Shown here piece after piece: positions 29,774-40,221 of a DNA stretch of 64,000 bases. The translations under genes were made by a program, and so were the position numbers. The DNA is from Henriciella sp. Lineage in GTDB: Bacteria > Pseudomonadota > Alphaproteobacteria > Caulobacterales > Hyphomonadaceae. A model generated the notes under the pieces. That model was not told the origin of the DNA. It was given only the letters and a program-made list of their open reading frames with translations, and made no database searches. Within the stretch, counting starts at the first letter, position 1. Each line of letters opens with the position of its first letter. The stretch lies in contig JAJFFK010000039.1 in NCBI GenBank assembly GCA_021776655.1, positions 55,059-119,058 of the forward strand, in the 5' to 3' direction.

Positions 29774-30658
29774 GTGACCATATCAAGCATGACCGGCTTT
29801 GCCCGTGCTTCTGGCAGCGCCGACTGGGGCAGTTGGGTCTGGGAGGCCAAAAGCGTCAATGGTCGCGGGCTGGATAGCCGTGTGAGCACGCCTTCGGCGC
29901 TGGACGGCGTGGACCACGCAATAAAGGCCGGGATTTCGCAGCGTTTCGTGCGCGGCAGCCTGCAAATCAGCCTACGCATTGAGATGGCTGATGGCGGCGC
30001 AGAGATGTCAGTCAATGAGGGCGCGCTGAAAGTCCTGATGGAGGCTTATGAGCGTGCCGATGGGGCATTGGCGACAGGCGCGGCTTTGGCGACCTTGATG
30101 TCGTTCAAGGGCGTTGTCGATGTTGGCGCAGCTTCTGTCAGGAGCTTGGCCGACAATGCTGATGCGATTGCTGCCTTAATCAAATCTGGCGAAGAGGTTC
30201 TGGATCAACTGAAAGAGACCCGTCTCGAAGAAGGCCGCAAGCTGGATATATTGCTGTCCGGACATTTGTCCGACATCGCACGGATAACGGCTGATGCTGT
30301 AGCATTCGCTGCAGATCAAGTGACGTACGTCCAAGCGATTTTCCGCAAACGAATGACGGAACTCGACCATGACGGCCACGTCTCTGAGGACCGAATAGCG
30401 AGTGAGATTGCGGTTCTGGCGACCAAGGCAGATGTCACTGAAGAGCTGGATCGGCTTCTGGCACATATCAAAACGGGTCATGACTTGCTCAAGAGCGGTG
30501 ACGCCGTGGGCCGTAATCTTGGCTTCCTCGCTCAGGAGCTCAATCGCGAAGCCAACACGCTGTGTTCAAAATCAGCAACTCTGGATTTGACGAATGCAGG
30601 CCTGGCCCTAAAAAGCGTGATTGATCAGTTCAAGGAGCAGGCCGCCAATGTCGAATGA
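29774..30658 (+). CDS. YicC family endoribonuclease
   Basis: SMTGFARA N-terminus, GFLAQELNREANTLCSKS C-terminus; GTG start. Confidence 0.95.
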   Translation: MTISSMTGFARASGSADWGSWVWEAKSVNGRGLDSRVSTPSALDGVDHAIKAGISQRFVRGSLQISLRIEMADGGAEMSVNEGALKVLMEAYERADGALATGAALATLMSFKGVVDVGAASVRSLADNADAIAALIKSGEEVLDQLKETRLEEGRKLDILLSGHLSDIARITADAVAFAADQVTYVQAIFRKRMTELDHDGHVSEDRIASEIAVLATKADVTEELDRLLAHIKTGHDLLKSGDAVGRNLGFLAQELNREANTLCSKSATLDLTNAGLALKSVIDQFKEQAANVE

Positions 30659-31289
30659 TGCAGAGAATAGACGACGCGGTTTGATGCTGGTCATCTCCAG
30701 TCCTTCCGGCGCCGGTAAAACGACGCTGGCGCGAAAACTGATGGCTGAGTTTGACGATGTCGTTCTGTCAGTATCGACAACCACTAGAGAACCACGCCCA
30801 AATGAAACCGACGGGGTCGACTATAATTTTCGCGCCGAACCGACTTTTCGTGAGATGATTGGCCAGCGCGCCTATCTCGAATGGGCTAAAGTCTTCGACC
30901 ATTATTACGGCACACCGCGCGCTGATACGGTGGCCCAGCTCGAGGCCGGTAATGATGTTCTGTTCGATGTCGATTGGCAGGGGGCTGATGCCCTGCACGA
31001 TCAGATGCCGAATGATTGCGTGTCGGTGTTTGTCTTGCCGCCGAGTATTGAGGCGTTGGAGGCAAGGCTATCGGCGCGGCCAGGTTCGACGCCGGATATG
31101 ATCGCGCGGCGGATGCGTGACGCGAAAGCTGAAATCCTGCATTGGCGGCGCTATGACTATTGTATCATCAATGATGAGCTTGAAGAGGCTTATGGTAAAC
31201 TGCGCCGAATTTTGCTGGTTGAGCGCACCAAACGCCTGCGCGAGCACGGGCTTGAGGATCATGTGCGGCGTCTATTGGGTGAGCTTTAA
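30648..31289 (+). CDS. gmk: guanylate kinase
   Basis: VISSPSGAGKTTLARKL, TTREPRPNETDGVDYNF; ATG 30648. Confidence 0.97.
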   Translation: MSNDAENRRRGLMLVISSPSGAGKTTLARKLMAEFDDVVLSVSTTTREPRPNETDGVDYNFRAEPTFREMIGQRAYLEWAKVFDHYYGTPRADTVAQLEAGNDVLFDVDWQGADALHDQMPNDCVSVFVLPPSIEALEARLSARPGSTPDMIARRMRDAKAEILHWRRYDYCIINDELEEAYGKLRRILLVERTKRLREHGLEDHVRRLLGEL

Positions 31290-32155
31290 GCGACCTCGTT
31301 GATGCTCAATTTGATCGTACCGACGAGGGTTTCATCCGGGGCGAGGACGTGCAAGCCGGTCAGGCTGTGTGGCAGGTCGCTATTCACCGCATCCGGCGTC
31401 TGCGTGGCTGGTTCCACACAGAAATAGTCGCCGCCAGATGGCACGAACACGACCAGCTTTCCGAATACCGGATCAGCGGTCATGCTGAGGGTCAGGTCCG
31501 GCCAACGGATCGTATGGGGCCCAGTCCCACCCTCAAACACATCGTCGAGGACCAAATCGTCAACCATGCGACCACCAGACAGATCTCGCTTTTGGTCGAC
31601 AGGGATTGGCGCCAACGGAGTCATGTCTGCCTGTAATGGCCATACGCGCTTTGTCGGGGTAGTCAGCACGGCGCTCTGGCGCGGAAAATAAGGGTGCCAG
31701 CCAAATCCAGCGGGCATCGGTAACGTTCCAATATTCGTCAGGGTCAGACCAAGTGACAAAGCTGTTTTCGACAGTTCGAACCGCTGCGTTGCCATATAAG
31801 GCCAGGGCCATGCATTGCCACCGCCAGTGTGGCTAATCTCAACCCAGTTAGCGGTTTGTTCAATCACCACCCAGCGCGATTGCCAGCCAAATCCGTGGAT
31901 CGCATGTGGCTCTGGTGGCATATTGGCAGGTAGCGTGATGGCTTTGCCTGCAAACTGAAATTGACCATCAGTGATCCGTCCTGTGAAAGGCAGCATCGGA
32001 AAGGCTGACGATTGCAAGACATTAGGGGGATTATTTCCAGACCTGGTTGCCGGGCGCAATATATCGCGGTCGCCAAATCGCAAGTAGCTGACACTTCCGC
32101 CAACTGCCGGGGCAAGGCCGAGCGAGAGCGAGCCATTGCAAATGTCGATTGTCAC
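31286..32155 (-). CDS. aldose 1-epimerase family protein
   Basis: Epimerase-like sequence (LPFTGRITDGQF, PHAIHGFGWQSRW, FGWHPYFP). Confidence 0.9.
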   Translation of the reverse strand: MTIDICNGSLSLGLAPAVGGSVSYLRFGDRDILRPATRSGNNPPNVLQSSAFPMLPFTGRITDGQFQFAGKAITLPANMPPEPHAIHGFGWQSRWVVIEQTANWVEISHTGGGNAWPWPYMATQRFELSKTALSLGLTLTNIGTLPMPAGFGWHPYFPRQSAVLTTPTKRVWPLQADMTPLAPIPVDQKRDLSGGRMVDDLVLDDVFEGGTGPHTIRWPDLTLSMTADPVFGKLVVFVPSGGDYFCVEPATQTPDAVNSDLPHSLTGLHVLAPDETLVGTIKLSINEVA

Positions 32156-32991
32156 GAAACGGCCTCTTCATAATATCTGGCCAGGCGTCTGAACGCGGCC
32201 TGATCGAGCGTCTCTGCGCGGGCCGTCGGGTCGACATCGCAAGCTTCCAGCCAGTCGGTCGGATCTAATCGCGCGGGCTTTGCGATCGATTTCAACGAGG
32301 CTCTGAGCATTTTCCGGCGTTGTCCGAACGCGGCGGCGGCGACCGTTTCCAGCGAGCGGATCGGAGAGAATTGTTGCTCTGATGCCAGGGGACGGAGCAC
32401 AGTCACGGCGCTATCGACCCTTGGCGGCGGGCGAAATGCGCCTGGCGGCAATGTAAACGCGATATGCGCGTCGCAAACACTGGCGGTCAGGACTGCCAGA
32501 CGGCCATAGTGGCGTGTATTGGGCTGCGCGCAGATACGCTCAGCAACCTCCTTTTGAAACATCAGCGCCATCTCGCCGCGCCACGGCCCAGCCTTCAACC
32601 ATTTGATCAGCAGCGGTGTTCCAACATTATAGGGCAGGTTGGCGATGATCATGACAGGGGTTTGGCCACCGGCCTCGTCAATGATCTTCTGCCAATCGGC
32701 TTTGCGCGCGTCCATCTGGTGCACATACAGGCGTTGATCCGCCGTTTCGGGCCAGGCGTTCAGCGCTTCTGCAAAACGTGGATCGGCTTCGACACAGATT
32801 AATTTGGCCGCGCCATTATCGAGGATTGCGCGGGTCAGGCCGCCGGGCCCTGGGCCGACCTCAATCACGGTGCGGCCTTCAACCGGGCCAGCGGCTAGTG
32901 CTGAACGGCGCAAAATATCGGGATCAAACAGGAAATGTTGACCGAGGGATTTGCGGGCTGGCGCTTCGGTCAGGCCGGGTGGTTTGGTCAT
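32152..32991 (-). CDS. rsmA: 16S rRNA (adenine1518/1519-N6)-dimethyltransferase
   Basis: KSLGQHFLFD, VIEVGPGPGGLTRAIL, IIANLPYNVGTPLL. Confidence 0.97.
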   Translation of the reverse strand: MTKPPGLTEAPARKSLGQHFLFDPDILRRSALAAGPVEGRTVIEVGPGPGGLTRAILDNGAAKLICVEADPRFAEALNAWPETADQRLYVHQMDARKADWQKIIDEAGGQTPVMIIANLPYNVGTPLLIKWLKAGPWRGEMALMFQKEVAERICAQPNTRHYGRLAVLTASVCDAHIAFTLPPGAFRPPPRVDSAVTVLRPLASEQQFSPIRSLETVAAAAFGQRRKMLRASLKSIAKPARLDPTDWLEACDVDPTARAETLDQAAFRRLARYYEEAVS

Positions 32992-33992
32992 TGGTCGTTG
33001 GCTCGGTTACGGCTCATGGTTTCGGCAAGCTGTATAGCGGCGATCAGACTATCCGCGCGACATGTACCAGCTTTTGCAGCCTTATAGGCAGTGCCATGGT
33101 CTGGACTGGTACGGATGACCGGAAGCCCGAGCGTGGTGTTGACGCCGCCCCACATGTCGAGCGTCTTAACCGGGATCAGCCCCTGATCATGGGTCATGGC
33201 GATGACCGCATCATATTGGCCGGACAGGCTTTCGTGAAACACCGTATCGCCGGGACGGGCACCGACTATATCAATACCTTGCGCGCGCAGAGCAGCGGCA
33301 GCCGGGTTGATGATATCGACCTCTTCGCGCCCAATCGCACCTTCCTCGCCAGCATGTGGATTAAGGCCGGAAAACGCAAGGCGCGGTGAAGGCAAGCCAA
33401 AATAGCGCCGCAAGGCGGCTGCAGTGATGTTGGCAATCTCGATCAACATGTCCTGATTGAGGTGCTGTGAGACCTGCATCAGCGGGACATGAATGGTCGC
33501 CAGGGCGACACGCAAACCGCCGCCAACCAGCATCATCACGGGCCGGATATCGGTTGAGGAGCGGGCCTTGCAGAGCGCTGCGATAAACTCGGTATGACCG
33601 GGATGGCTAAACCCGGCACTGTAAAGGACAGCTTTGGAGATCGGATTAGTGATCATGGCCGCCGCATGCCCGTCCAGGGTGAGCTTTGTCGCGGTTTCAA
33701 TACTCTCGATAATCGCAGGCGCGAATTCAGCACTGGCAGCGCCCGGCACAGGCCGGACTGGCAAAGGCGCATTGAGCCGCAGAACGGGAAGGGCAAGGGC
33801 AAAATGATCCGCCGCCTGGGCTATATTGGTGATGATTGCAGTCGGACAGAGATGCTCGAAAATATCGGGATCTGCGATGATGGCAAAAGGGGTCGTTTCA
33901 GTTCCGCGCAACATATGCCAGGCGGTTGCAGTAATTTGTGGGCCACACCCGGCGGGGTCGCCCATGGTCAGTGCGAGTGGCTTTACCGGCAC
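32988..33992 (-). CDS. pdxA: 4-hydroxythreonine-4-phosphate dehydrogenase
   Basis: LTMGDPAGCGPQI, GHTEFIAALC, LNPHAGEEGAIGREE, AMTHDQGLIPVK. Confidence 0.97.
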   Translation of the reverse strand: MPVKPLALTMGDPAGCGPQITATAWHMLRGTETTPFAIIADPDIFEHLCPTAIITNIAQAADHFALALPVLRLNAPLPVRPVPGAASAEFAPAIIESIETATKLTLDGHAAAMITNPISKAVLYSAGFSHPGHTEFIAALCKARSSTDIRPVMMLVGGGLRVALATIHVPLMQVSQHLNQDMLIEIANITAAALRRYFGLPSPRLAFSGLNPHAGEEGAIGREEVDIINPAAAALRAQGIDIVGARPGDTVFHESLSGQYDAVIAMTHDQGLIPVKTLDMWGGVNTTLGLPVIRTSPDHGTAYKAAKAGTCRADSLIAAIQLAETMSRNRANDQ

Positions 33993-33999
33993 GAGATCC

Positions 34000-35244
34000 C
34001 TAGCGGCGAATAATCGTCGCGTCGCGGCGCAAATTACGCAAGCTGCGCTGAGAGATCATGCTAAGCTGCTGGGCATATAGGCGGTCTTCAACCTGATCCT
34101 TGCTTGGCAAGTTTTCAACATCATCTTCGCGTCGACAGACAAACATGATGACCAGTTTTCCCGATTGCGCAAATATTTCGGTGTGTCCGCCGATTTCGGC
34201 TGACATCACCATGTTCTTGCCCTCAGGACCGAGCTCAGAGACCTTGATATCTGTCAGGACTGTCGAAGTAATCTCATCATCGGCGTCCGTGACGGCGTCA
34301 ATTTCGCTGCAGGAGCCTATCGCTGCGGCTGCGGCGATTAATTTGTCCTCTGCATCGCTTGCAACGGCCAGACGGGTCAAATCCACCATAGATGTCAGTT
34401 CGGCTGGTTCCTTTTTCGCGTTTAGCGCCATCAAGTAGATACCGCTTTCGGTAATGATTGGGTTGCTCAATGCAGGTGGCAACAAGTCTTGGATGATGCC
34501 GGCCCGTGTTTGATCAATATCGGCCAGCGTAACCCAGCCCATATCACCGCCTGCTGCTGCGGTTGGGGCCGATGAGAACCTCTCAGCGGCCAGCTCAAAC
34601 GGCGCGCCAGCCATCAACTGTTCTCTAATTGAAGCCGCCGCCGTCAACGCCCGCTCCTTGTCTTCAGCTAGCGGTGCATAGAGAAATATCTCGCTGATAT
34701 GGTATTGTTCCGTGCTGGAGGCTGCTTTCAACCGCGATAGTCGGTCGAGTATCTGGGTTTGCGAAATGCGAATGCGCGTGCCATACAACCCGCCCATAAT
34801 CCGTCGCCAGGCGATATCGGCGCGGGTTTGATTTTCCAGGCTGGTTGGATTTACGCCTGATTGGATCAGCGTGTTGAGAAGGTCATCGCGTGTGATCCCG
34901 GACTGGCGGGCGAGGCTCTCGATTGAGTTTGCAATTTCTGCATCGCTGATCTCGACTTCATACTCAGACGCTTCCTGAAGCTGCAGCTTTTCATCAATCA
35001 GCTGTTCAAGCGCTTGCGAGGTCAGTTGCTGTATTTGTTCTTGTGTCGGTTGTTGCCCGCCGAGGCTGAGCAGTAACAGGCGTGCGCGTTGACGAACATC
35101 GGTAAAGGAGATCGGGTCGTCGTTGACAACAGCAACAATGCCTTCGATTTGCTCGGCCAGGGGCGGTGTTGCCTCCTGTGCAGAGGCAATAATGCCAACT
35201 GAAAGCAAACTGGTGGCGACAACAAAACTGCGAAACATGTTCAT
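34000..35244 (-). CDS. surA: SurA-like periplasmic chaperone / peptidylprolyl isomerase
   Basis: Signal peptide, IVAVVNDDPISFTDVRQRARLLL N-domain, parvulin region; lptD neighbour. Confidence 0.88.
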   Translation of the reverse strand: MNMFRSFVVATSLLSVGIIASAQEATPPLAEQIEGIVAVVNDDPISFTDVRQRARLLLLSLGGQQPTQEQIQQLTSQALEQLIDEKLQLQEASEYEVEISDAEIANSIESLARQSGITRDDLLNTLIQSGVNPTSLENQTRADIAWRRIMGGLYGTRIRISQTQILDRLSRLKAASSTEQYHISEIFLYAPLAEDKERALTAAASIREQLMAGAPFELAAERFSSAPTAAAGGDMGWVTLADIDQTRAGIIQDLLPPALSNPIITESGIYLMALNAKKEPAELTSMVDLTRLAVASDAEDKLIAAAAAIGSCSEIDAVTDADDEITSTVLTDIKVSELGPEGKNMVMSAEIGGHTEIFAQSGKLVIMFVCRREDDVENLPSKDQVEDRLYAQQLSMISQRSLRNLRRDATIIRR

Positions 35245-35351
35245 TCTCCTGCGGCGTGCTTATCCGCTAAAATGCGCGTTTTAACAATATCCAGACTGAG
35301 GCTGGGCGCAATCCATGTGACTGTATGAAGCGAGAATATTGCTGAAAGTTT

Positions 35352-35394
35352 AGGGTCTGAACCCAAAAGCACAAGCCAATTGGGTTCAGGCCCT
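35352..35394 (-). terminator. hairpin in lptD-surA intergenic region (terminator or attenuator)
   Basis: AGGGTCTGAACCCA / TGGGTTCAGGCCCT, 14-bp arms with one wobble. Confidence 0.45.
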
Positions 35395-37600
35395 AGTCTA
35401 GGTCATTCGACCCGAAATCTCCGAGTGTTTTGAGTGAGAACCGGAACTTGATTGAGTCATTTGCTCCTAAAGTGCGGTCAACTGCCTCTGAGCGCTCAAA
35501 CGAAATTTCGAATCGTGAGCAGTCGTCTTCATAGGCAATTCCGAACGAGTGTCGCAAATCGCGTGCTTTCGTCAGCGTCCCATTACCAAGGACCGAGCCA
35601 GCCAGATCGCGCTGGCGATTATAAACGACATAGTAATTATCGGTCACGCGAACTTGGGCACGAACATCAACGCCCTCTTCCTCAAACCCTGTGCTGGTGA
35701 TGTCGCTGTCAACGCGGTAATAGCGAACTTGCCCATCCAGGCGTCCCCAGCGGGATTTAAGCCGAGCATCAACCCGTTTGATAGTCAAATCTTCATCATC
35801 CAGGCGCACGCGGGTTTCGATTTTTAGTGGATTGCCGAAATTTGCCGACAGGCCAGCGACCCAATCTGAGACCGTTCCGTCGAGATTACTGGCTGTAGAA
35901 AAAGCAGTTTCTGACCGATCACGCCAGCGCCGACCACCAAGCGCCGTCAAACTAACGCCATTCTTCCATCGCGCCGTCGCAGATATTCCGAACGCCGCTT
36001 TCGAGCCACCCTCGTAAAGGTCGTAACCGCCAACTGCGCTAGCATCAAAGAGAGTGGATTCGTCGGCCTCATAGAACAGGCTATCTTCGACAGGAATGTC
36101 GCTATTATTGTCGCCGGGTGTGGCAAAGGCCGCCATAATTTCTGGTTCGATCAGGATATCAATCACACTACCCGGTCGATATAGCGGATATGACAGACGC
36201 GATCCTACCGTTGCGACCCCGCGCGAGAACTCATCCCGGCCACTGGGCGCATCATTCAATTTATAATAATCGTATCGTGCTTCTGCGAACGGATTAAGCA
36301 CAAAGCCGCCGGGTAAGATGCGCGTGGTTGACCAGTCTGACCCAAAGCTGGCGCGATGGCTGTCAATGCCGGTGCGCCGCGACAAGATCGCCGTTGAAGC
36401 GTTCACCGCTAACAGGCCATTATCGCCAAAATCAAACAGCTGTTCAGCGAACAAAAGAGGCAGAGCGGTCGGGAAAGTGTCATCGTCGTCGAAAGCACGC
36501 AAACCGTCAAAGTTCAGAACCGACACATCCGCATAGCCATTGCGGGTTTGCCCCTGCACATAAAGTTGTGACAATAGTCGGCGTGGTTGGCTGCTATACA
36601 ATCCACGTAGATTATTCTCGCCATCAATATCATACCGGCTTGTGTACAGATCATCGGTGACCCGCTCGACCCCGAATCCCCATTTCAAATTCTTTGTTAT
36701 CGCAAATTGGCCGTCGGCAAAAACATGCCCGCGCCATTCCTTTTCACCAAATGTCTCGCCATTCGTGCCGAAATCAAACTCGTTGGTGAAGCTGACATTT
36801 GCATTGACCTGACCGGACCAGAAGCGCTTGCGGTAATCCAATTCAAGCAGCGGATTGACCTTGCCCATGGCTTTCGGGGATATGGTCAAATCCTGAGATG
36901 GAGAAATCGCCCAATAGTAGGGTTGCTGATAGAACAGACCGAGCCTTGACGAGGTTCCGAAATCTGGTGGCAACAAGCCGGAGCGCCGATCTGAATTGGG
37001 ATCGGGGTGGGCGAAATACGGCATATAAAAGACCGGGAAACCACCAACCTCCAGAACCGCATCGCGGTAAGTGATCATCTGGCTTTCCTGATTTAGCGTC
37101 GCCCGTCTGGCCCGCAACGCCCAGGTTGGTCGCTTTTGACCTTCGCAGAGCTTGCAGGAGGTGTAGATAACCTTGTCCATGGCGTTGGTGCCACTGGAAC
37201 TTCGCGCCGCTGAGGCTGCGGCGACGAGACCGCCATTTGGCATCCGGGTTGAGAACCCGATCGCGTAGCCATCATCAAGACTGCTATTGGTTTCAATTTC
37301 GTCGGCGAAACGCTGTGTCCCATCGGGATCGAGAATAATCACGTTGCCGGTCGCGCGAACCGTATCATTGTTTTGGTCATAGATCAGCCGGTCGGCGCGC
37401 ATAACCCGGCCTTCATATTCAGCTTCGACATTGCCTTCAGCGGTGACGATGTTGCGCTCATCGTCGACAAAGATCTTGTCCGCGTCGAGCACGACTTGCG
37501 GGCGTTCCACTGGCGTCTCGGTGACTTCATCCTGGGCAAGGGCGACCACGGGTTGCGCAGCTATAACTGCAATCAAAGCAAGGCGCGTCCACTTATCCAA
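35393..37600 (-). CDS. lptD: LPS assembly protein LptD
   Basis: OstA-like N domain (ADKIFVDDERNIVTAEGNVEAEYEGRVMRADRLIYD), LptD C-terminal barrel. Confidence 0.93.
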   Translation of the reverse strand: MDKWTRLALIAVIAAQPVVALAQDEVTETPVERPQVVLDADKIFVDDERNIVTAEGNVEAEYEGRVMRADRLIYDQNNDTVRATGNVIILDPDGTQRFADEIETNSSLDDGYAIGFSTRMPNGGLVAAASAARSSSGTNAMDKVIYTSCKLCEGQKRPTWALRARRATLNQESQMITYRDAVLEVGGFPVFYMPYFAHPDPNSDRRSGLLPPDFGTSSRLGLFYQQPYYWAISPSQDLTISPKAMGKVNPLLELDYRKRFWSGQVNANVSFTNEFDFGTNGETFGEKEWRGHVFADGQFAITKNLKWGFGVERVTDDLYTSRYDIDGENNLRGLYSSQPRRLLSQLYVQGQTRNGYADVSVLNFDGLRAFDDDDTFPTALPLLFAEQLFDFGDNGLLAVNASTAILSRRTGIDSHRASFGSDWSTTRILPGGFVLNPFAEARYDYYKLNDAPSGRDEFSRGVATVGSRLSYPLYRPGSVIDILIEPEIMAAFATPGDNNSDIPVEDSLFYEADESTLFDASAVGGYDLYEGGSKAAFGISATARWKNGVSLTALGGRRWRDRSETAFSTASNLDGTVSDWVAGLSANFGNPLKIETRVRLDDEDLTIKRVDARLKSRWGRLDGQVRYYRVDSDITSTGFEEEGVDVRAQVRVTDNYYVVYNRQRDLAGSVLGNGTLTKARDLRHSFGIAYEDDCSRFEISFERSEAVDRTLGANDSIKFRFSLKTLGDFGSNDLD

Positions 37601-37713
37601 CGTCTACTCCACAGAAAATCCTACCCCGTCGCTTAAGCGCTGCATTCCAGCCCGTCTAGCGCGCTGGCGCGGTAAAGTGGCGAAATATACGGTAGATGTG
37701 GCATTCGGGTTTC

Positions 37714-38823
37714 TCAATAGGCTAGCGCGGCCAGTCCTCCTGGCAGGGTGATGGCTTCCCCGGCCAATTCCAATTCCATCAAGATGGCAGCGCAGCGCGG
37801 CGCACTGATCGAAGCGGCGCGGGCCAGTTCGTCAATTGTCATCGGATGCGGACTGAGCGCTTGCCGCACCGCATCAATTTGCGAGCTTGGCAGATCGTCC
37901 TCTGAATTTTCGGGATCAAATTGCGGTGGTTCAGGTGCCCGCACGCGCCCAGTGGCAAGATGACTCAAAGCCTCAATCACGTCCTGCGCATTTCGCACCA
38001 GTGTTGCGCCATTGCGCAGCAGGCGATTGGTTCCTGCGGCCCGAGGGTCGAGCGGGGATCCTGGTATCGCCATAACCTCGCGGCCTTGCTCGCCTGCGGT
38101 GCGGGCGGAAATCAGCGAGCCGGATCGCTCGGCCGCTTCGATCACCACAACCCCGTTTGAAAGTCCGGTAATGATCCGGTTGCGGCGCGGAAAGTCTCGT
38201 GCTTGCGCCCGGTATCCGAAGAAACTCTCCGAAATGATCAGGCCGTCAGCTGCAATCGCCGCATACAGGCGGTCATGTTGCGGTGGGTAGATGTGGTCGA
38301 TCCCGCCGCCGAGAACCGCGATTGTGCCGCCGCTCAGGCTAGCGGCGTGAGCTTCGCCATCAATGCCACGTGCCAGTCCCGACACGGTGACGTAGTCGGC
38401 TGCGCTCAGCTCTGCGCTTATGTCCCGCGCGAGTTTTCGCCCGGCAGCAGATGCGTCACGGGCGCCAACGATGGCAATCGTCGGGCGCTGGGCCAGTGTG
38501 ATTGTCCCAACGTATGACAAGACGGGTGGTGGCGGCGCAAGCTCGCCGAGTAAGAGCGGATAATCTGGCTCGCCTGAACAAATGAGGTTGGCGCCAAATT
38601 CCCGCAAAGCCTCATACTCTTGCTCAACCAGATGCAGGGCAGGTGGGTTCGGCCCAGATTTGCCGGAAGCTCGGCGCAGCTCGGGCAACTGTTCCAGCGC
38701 GGTTCCGGCAGACCCGAAACGGGCGATCAATTGCGCAAAGGTGACCGGGCCAATACGCGGTGTGCGGGCGAGGCGCAGCCAGTCCAAGCGCTGACGATCG
38801 GAGAAGGCGTGGCTCCCCGTCAT
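37714..38823 (-). CDS. dprA: DNA-processing protein DprA
   Basis: IVGARDASAAGRKLARDISAELS, SGLARGIDGEAHAASL, TIAVLGGGIDHIYPPQH. Confidence 0.97.
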   Translation of the reverse strand: MTGSHAFSDRQRLDWLRLARTPRIGPVTFAQLIARFGSAGTALEQLPELRRASGKSGPNPPALHLVEQEYEALREFGANLICSGEPDYPLLLGELAPPPPVLSYVGTITLAQRPTIAIVGARDASAAGRKLARDISAELSAADYVTVSGLARGIDGEAHAASLSGGTIAVLGGGIDHIYPPQHDRLYAAIAADGLIISESFFGYRAQARDFPRRNRIITGLSNGVVVIEAAERSGSLISARTAGEQGREVMAIPGSPLDPRAAGTNRLLRNGATLVRNAQDVIEALSHLATGRVRAPEPPQFDPENSEDDLPSSQIDAVRQALSPHPMTIDELARAASISAPRCAAILMELELAGEAITLPGGLAALAY

Positions 38824-39482
38824 TCAGGTGGCTGCCCGGCCCCAAATCGGGACTCCTTGCCTTGCATCAACCGGACGATATTCCCCCGATGGGTCCACAG
38901 CACCAGAAGGCTGAGCGCGAACAGAACAAGGCTGGCAAAAGGCGTTTCGCCGAGCAGCAACGCCCCGGCCGGAACCAGCGCTGCAGTGACAATCGCAGCC
39001 AGGGATGAAATCCGCGTCAGGGCAAACACCGCAATCCAGACCGGCAGGCCGACGACCAATCCTTGCCATGAAGCAAACACGAGCAGTCCGGCATAAGTGG
39101 CGACGCCCTTGCCGCCCTTGAAACCGAGCCAGACCGGGTAGCAATGCCCGAGAAAGGCAAACAGCCCGGCCACGAGACCGATATTGTGCTGGCCAGACAG
39201 CAAACAGATCGAGATAACCGCCAAGCCGGCCTTGAAACTGTCGAGCAATAAAGTCGCAAGCGCCAAATCCTTGCGGCCAGTGCGCAAGACATTGGTGGCA
39301 CCAATATTTCCAGACCCGACATCGCGGATATCACCCAACCCGGCGATCCGGGTGATAATCAGTCCGAACGGGATAGAGCCCAAAAGATATCCGAACAAGG
39401 CGGCGGCGATGTACCAGTATTGCATCAAATAGATCCTAATAATATTGCCCACCTTGTGCGCGGTGATGCGCCCCACCGTCAA
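38820..39482 (-). CDS. plsY: glycerol-3-phosphate acyltransferase PlsY
   Basis: LLGSIPFGLIITRI, DVGSGNIGATNVLRTGRK, FKGGKGVATYAG. Confidence 0.96.
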   Translation of the reverse strand: MTVGRITAHKVGNIIRIYLMQYWYIAAALFGYLLGSIPFGLIITRIAGLGDIRDVGSGNIGATNVLRTGRKDLALATLLLDSFKAGLAVISICLLSGQHNIGLVAGLFAFLGHCYPVWLGFKGGKGVATYAGLLVFASWQGLVVGLPVWIAVFALTRISSLAAIVTAALVPAGALLLGETPFASLVLFALSLLVLWTHRGNIVRLMQGKESRFGAGQPPE

Positions 39483-39625
39483 CCCGATGAACCCGGCTGG
39501 CGCAGGAATTGCTTCAGAAGCGAATAGAGAAATAGCGCCGCTCTGCCAGACCGTCTTGCCGAGGCGGCGATCGTCATATTTATTGCGGGTGCACTAGATT
39601 CGCAGGCCGGGGGAAAGCAGTACAG

Positions 39626-40219
39626 ATGTCCGAAACATTAGCTCAGTCCCTACCCGCCGGGCGCGGTGCAAATCGCGAGCGTATTCTGCGTGCGGCTCTG
39701 GACGTGATCTCAACCAGCGGTGTTGACAAGGTGACCCATCGCGCAGTGGCATCGCTGGCCTGCGTCTCACCGGGCACCACGACCTATCATTTTGATTCGC
39801 GTGAAACACTGGTGCGTGAAGCTTTTGGTCTCTACATTAGTGATTACGAAAAAGCGCTGGTTGAGACCCTGACCCAGCATCCGGTGAAAGCGCGCGAAGA
39901 CTTTATCGGCTTTCTTGGCGGGATGACGACCTTGACGCCAGATGGTGGCGGTTTGGCAGCGATTGAATATGAAATGATCCTGTTTGCGGCGCGTGATGCC
40001 CAAATGAAGATGCGGGTGGCGGCGTGGTCGCGGACCTTGGAGAGCTGGTTGTCTGACCCACTCGAACAGCTTGGTGCACAACGGCCTCTGGAGGCGGCAC
40101 GGATGCTGGTTGCGGTTTGCCGGGGCAGTGAGTTTGAAGTGATGTCGCGCGGGCAGGGTCTGTCACGCGAGCAATTTGCCGGACGGGTCAATGCCCTCCT
40201 CGACGCGGTATTGGTCTAG
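39626..40219 (+). CDS. TetR/AcrR family transcriptional regulator
   Basis: N-terminal HTH: RILRAALDVISTSGVDKVTHRAVASLACVSPGTTTYHFDSRETL. Confidence 0.9.
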   Translation: MSETLAQSLPAGRGANRERILRAALDVISTSGVDKVTHRAVASLACVSPGTTTYHFDSRETLVREAFGLYISDYEKALVETLTQHPVKAREDFIGFLGGMTTLTPDGGGLAAIEYEMILFAARDAQMKMRVAAWSRTLESWLSDPLEQLGAQRPLEAARMLVAVCRGSEFEVMSRGQGLSREQFAGRVNALLDAVLV

Positions 40220-40221
40220 CG

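Noticed and set aside
39511-39521. GCTTCAGAAGC dyad upstream of the TetR gene as operator
   Set aside because: Only an 11-bp dyad about 105 bp upstream; too weak to call.
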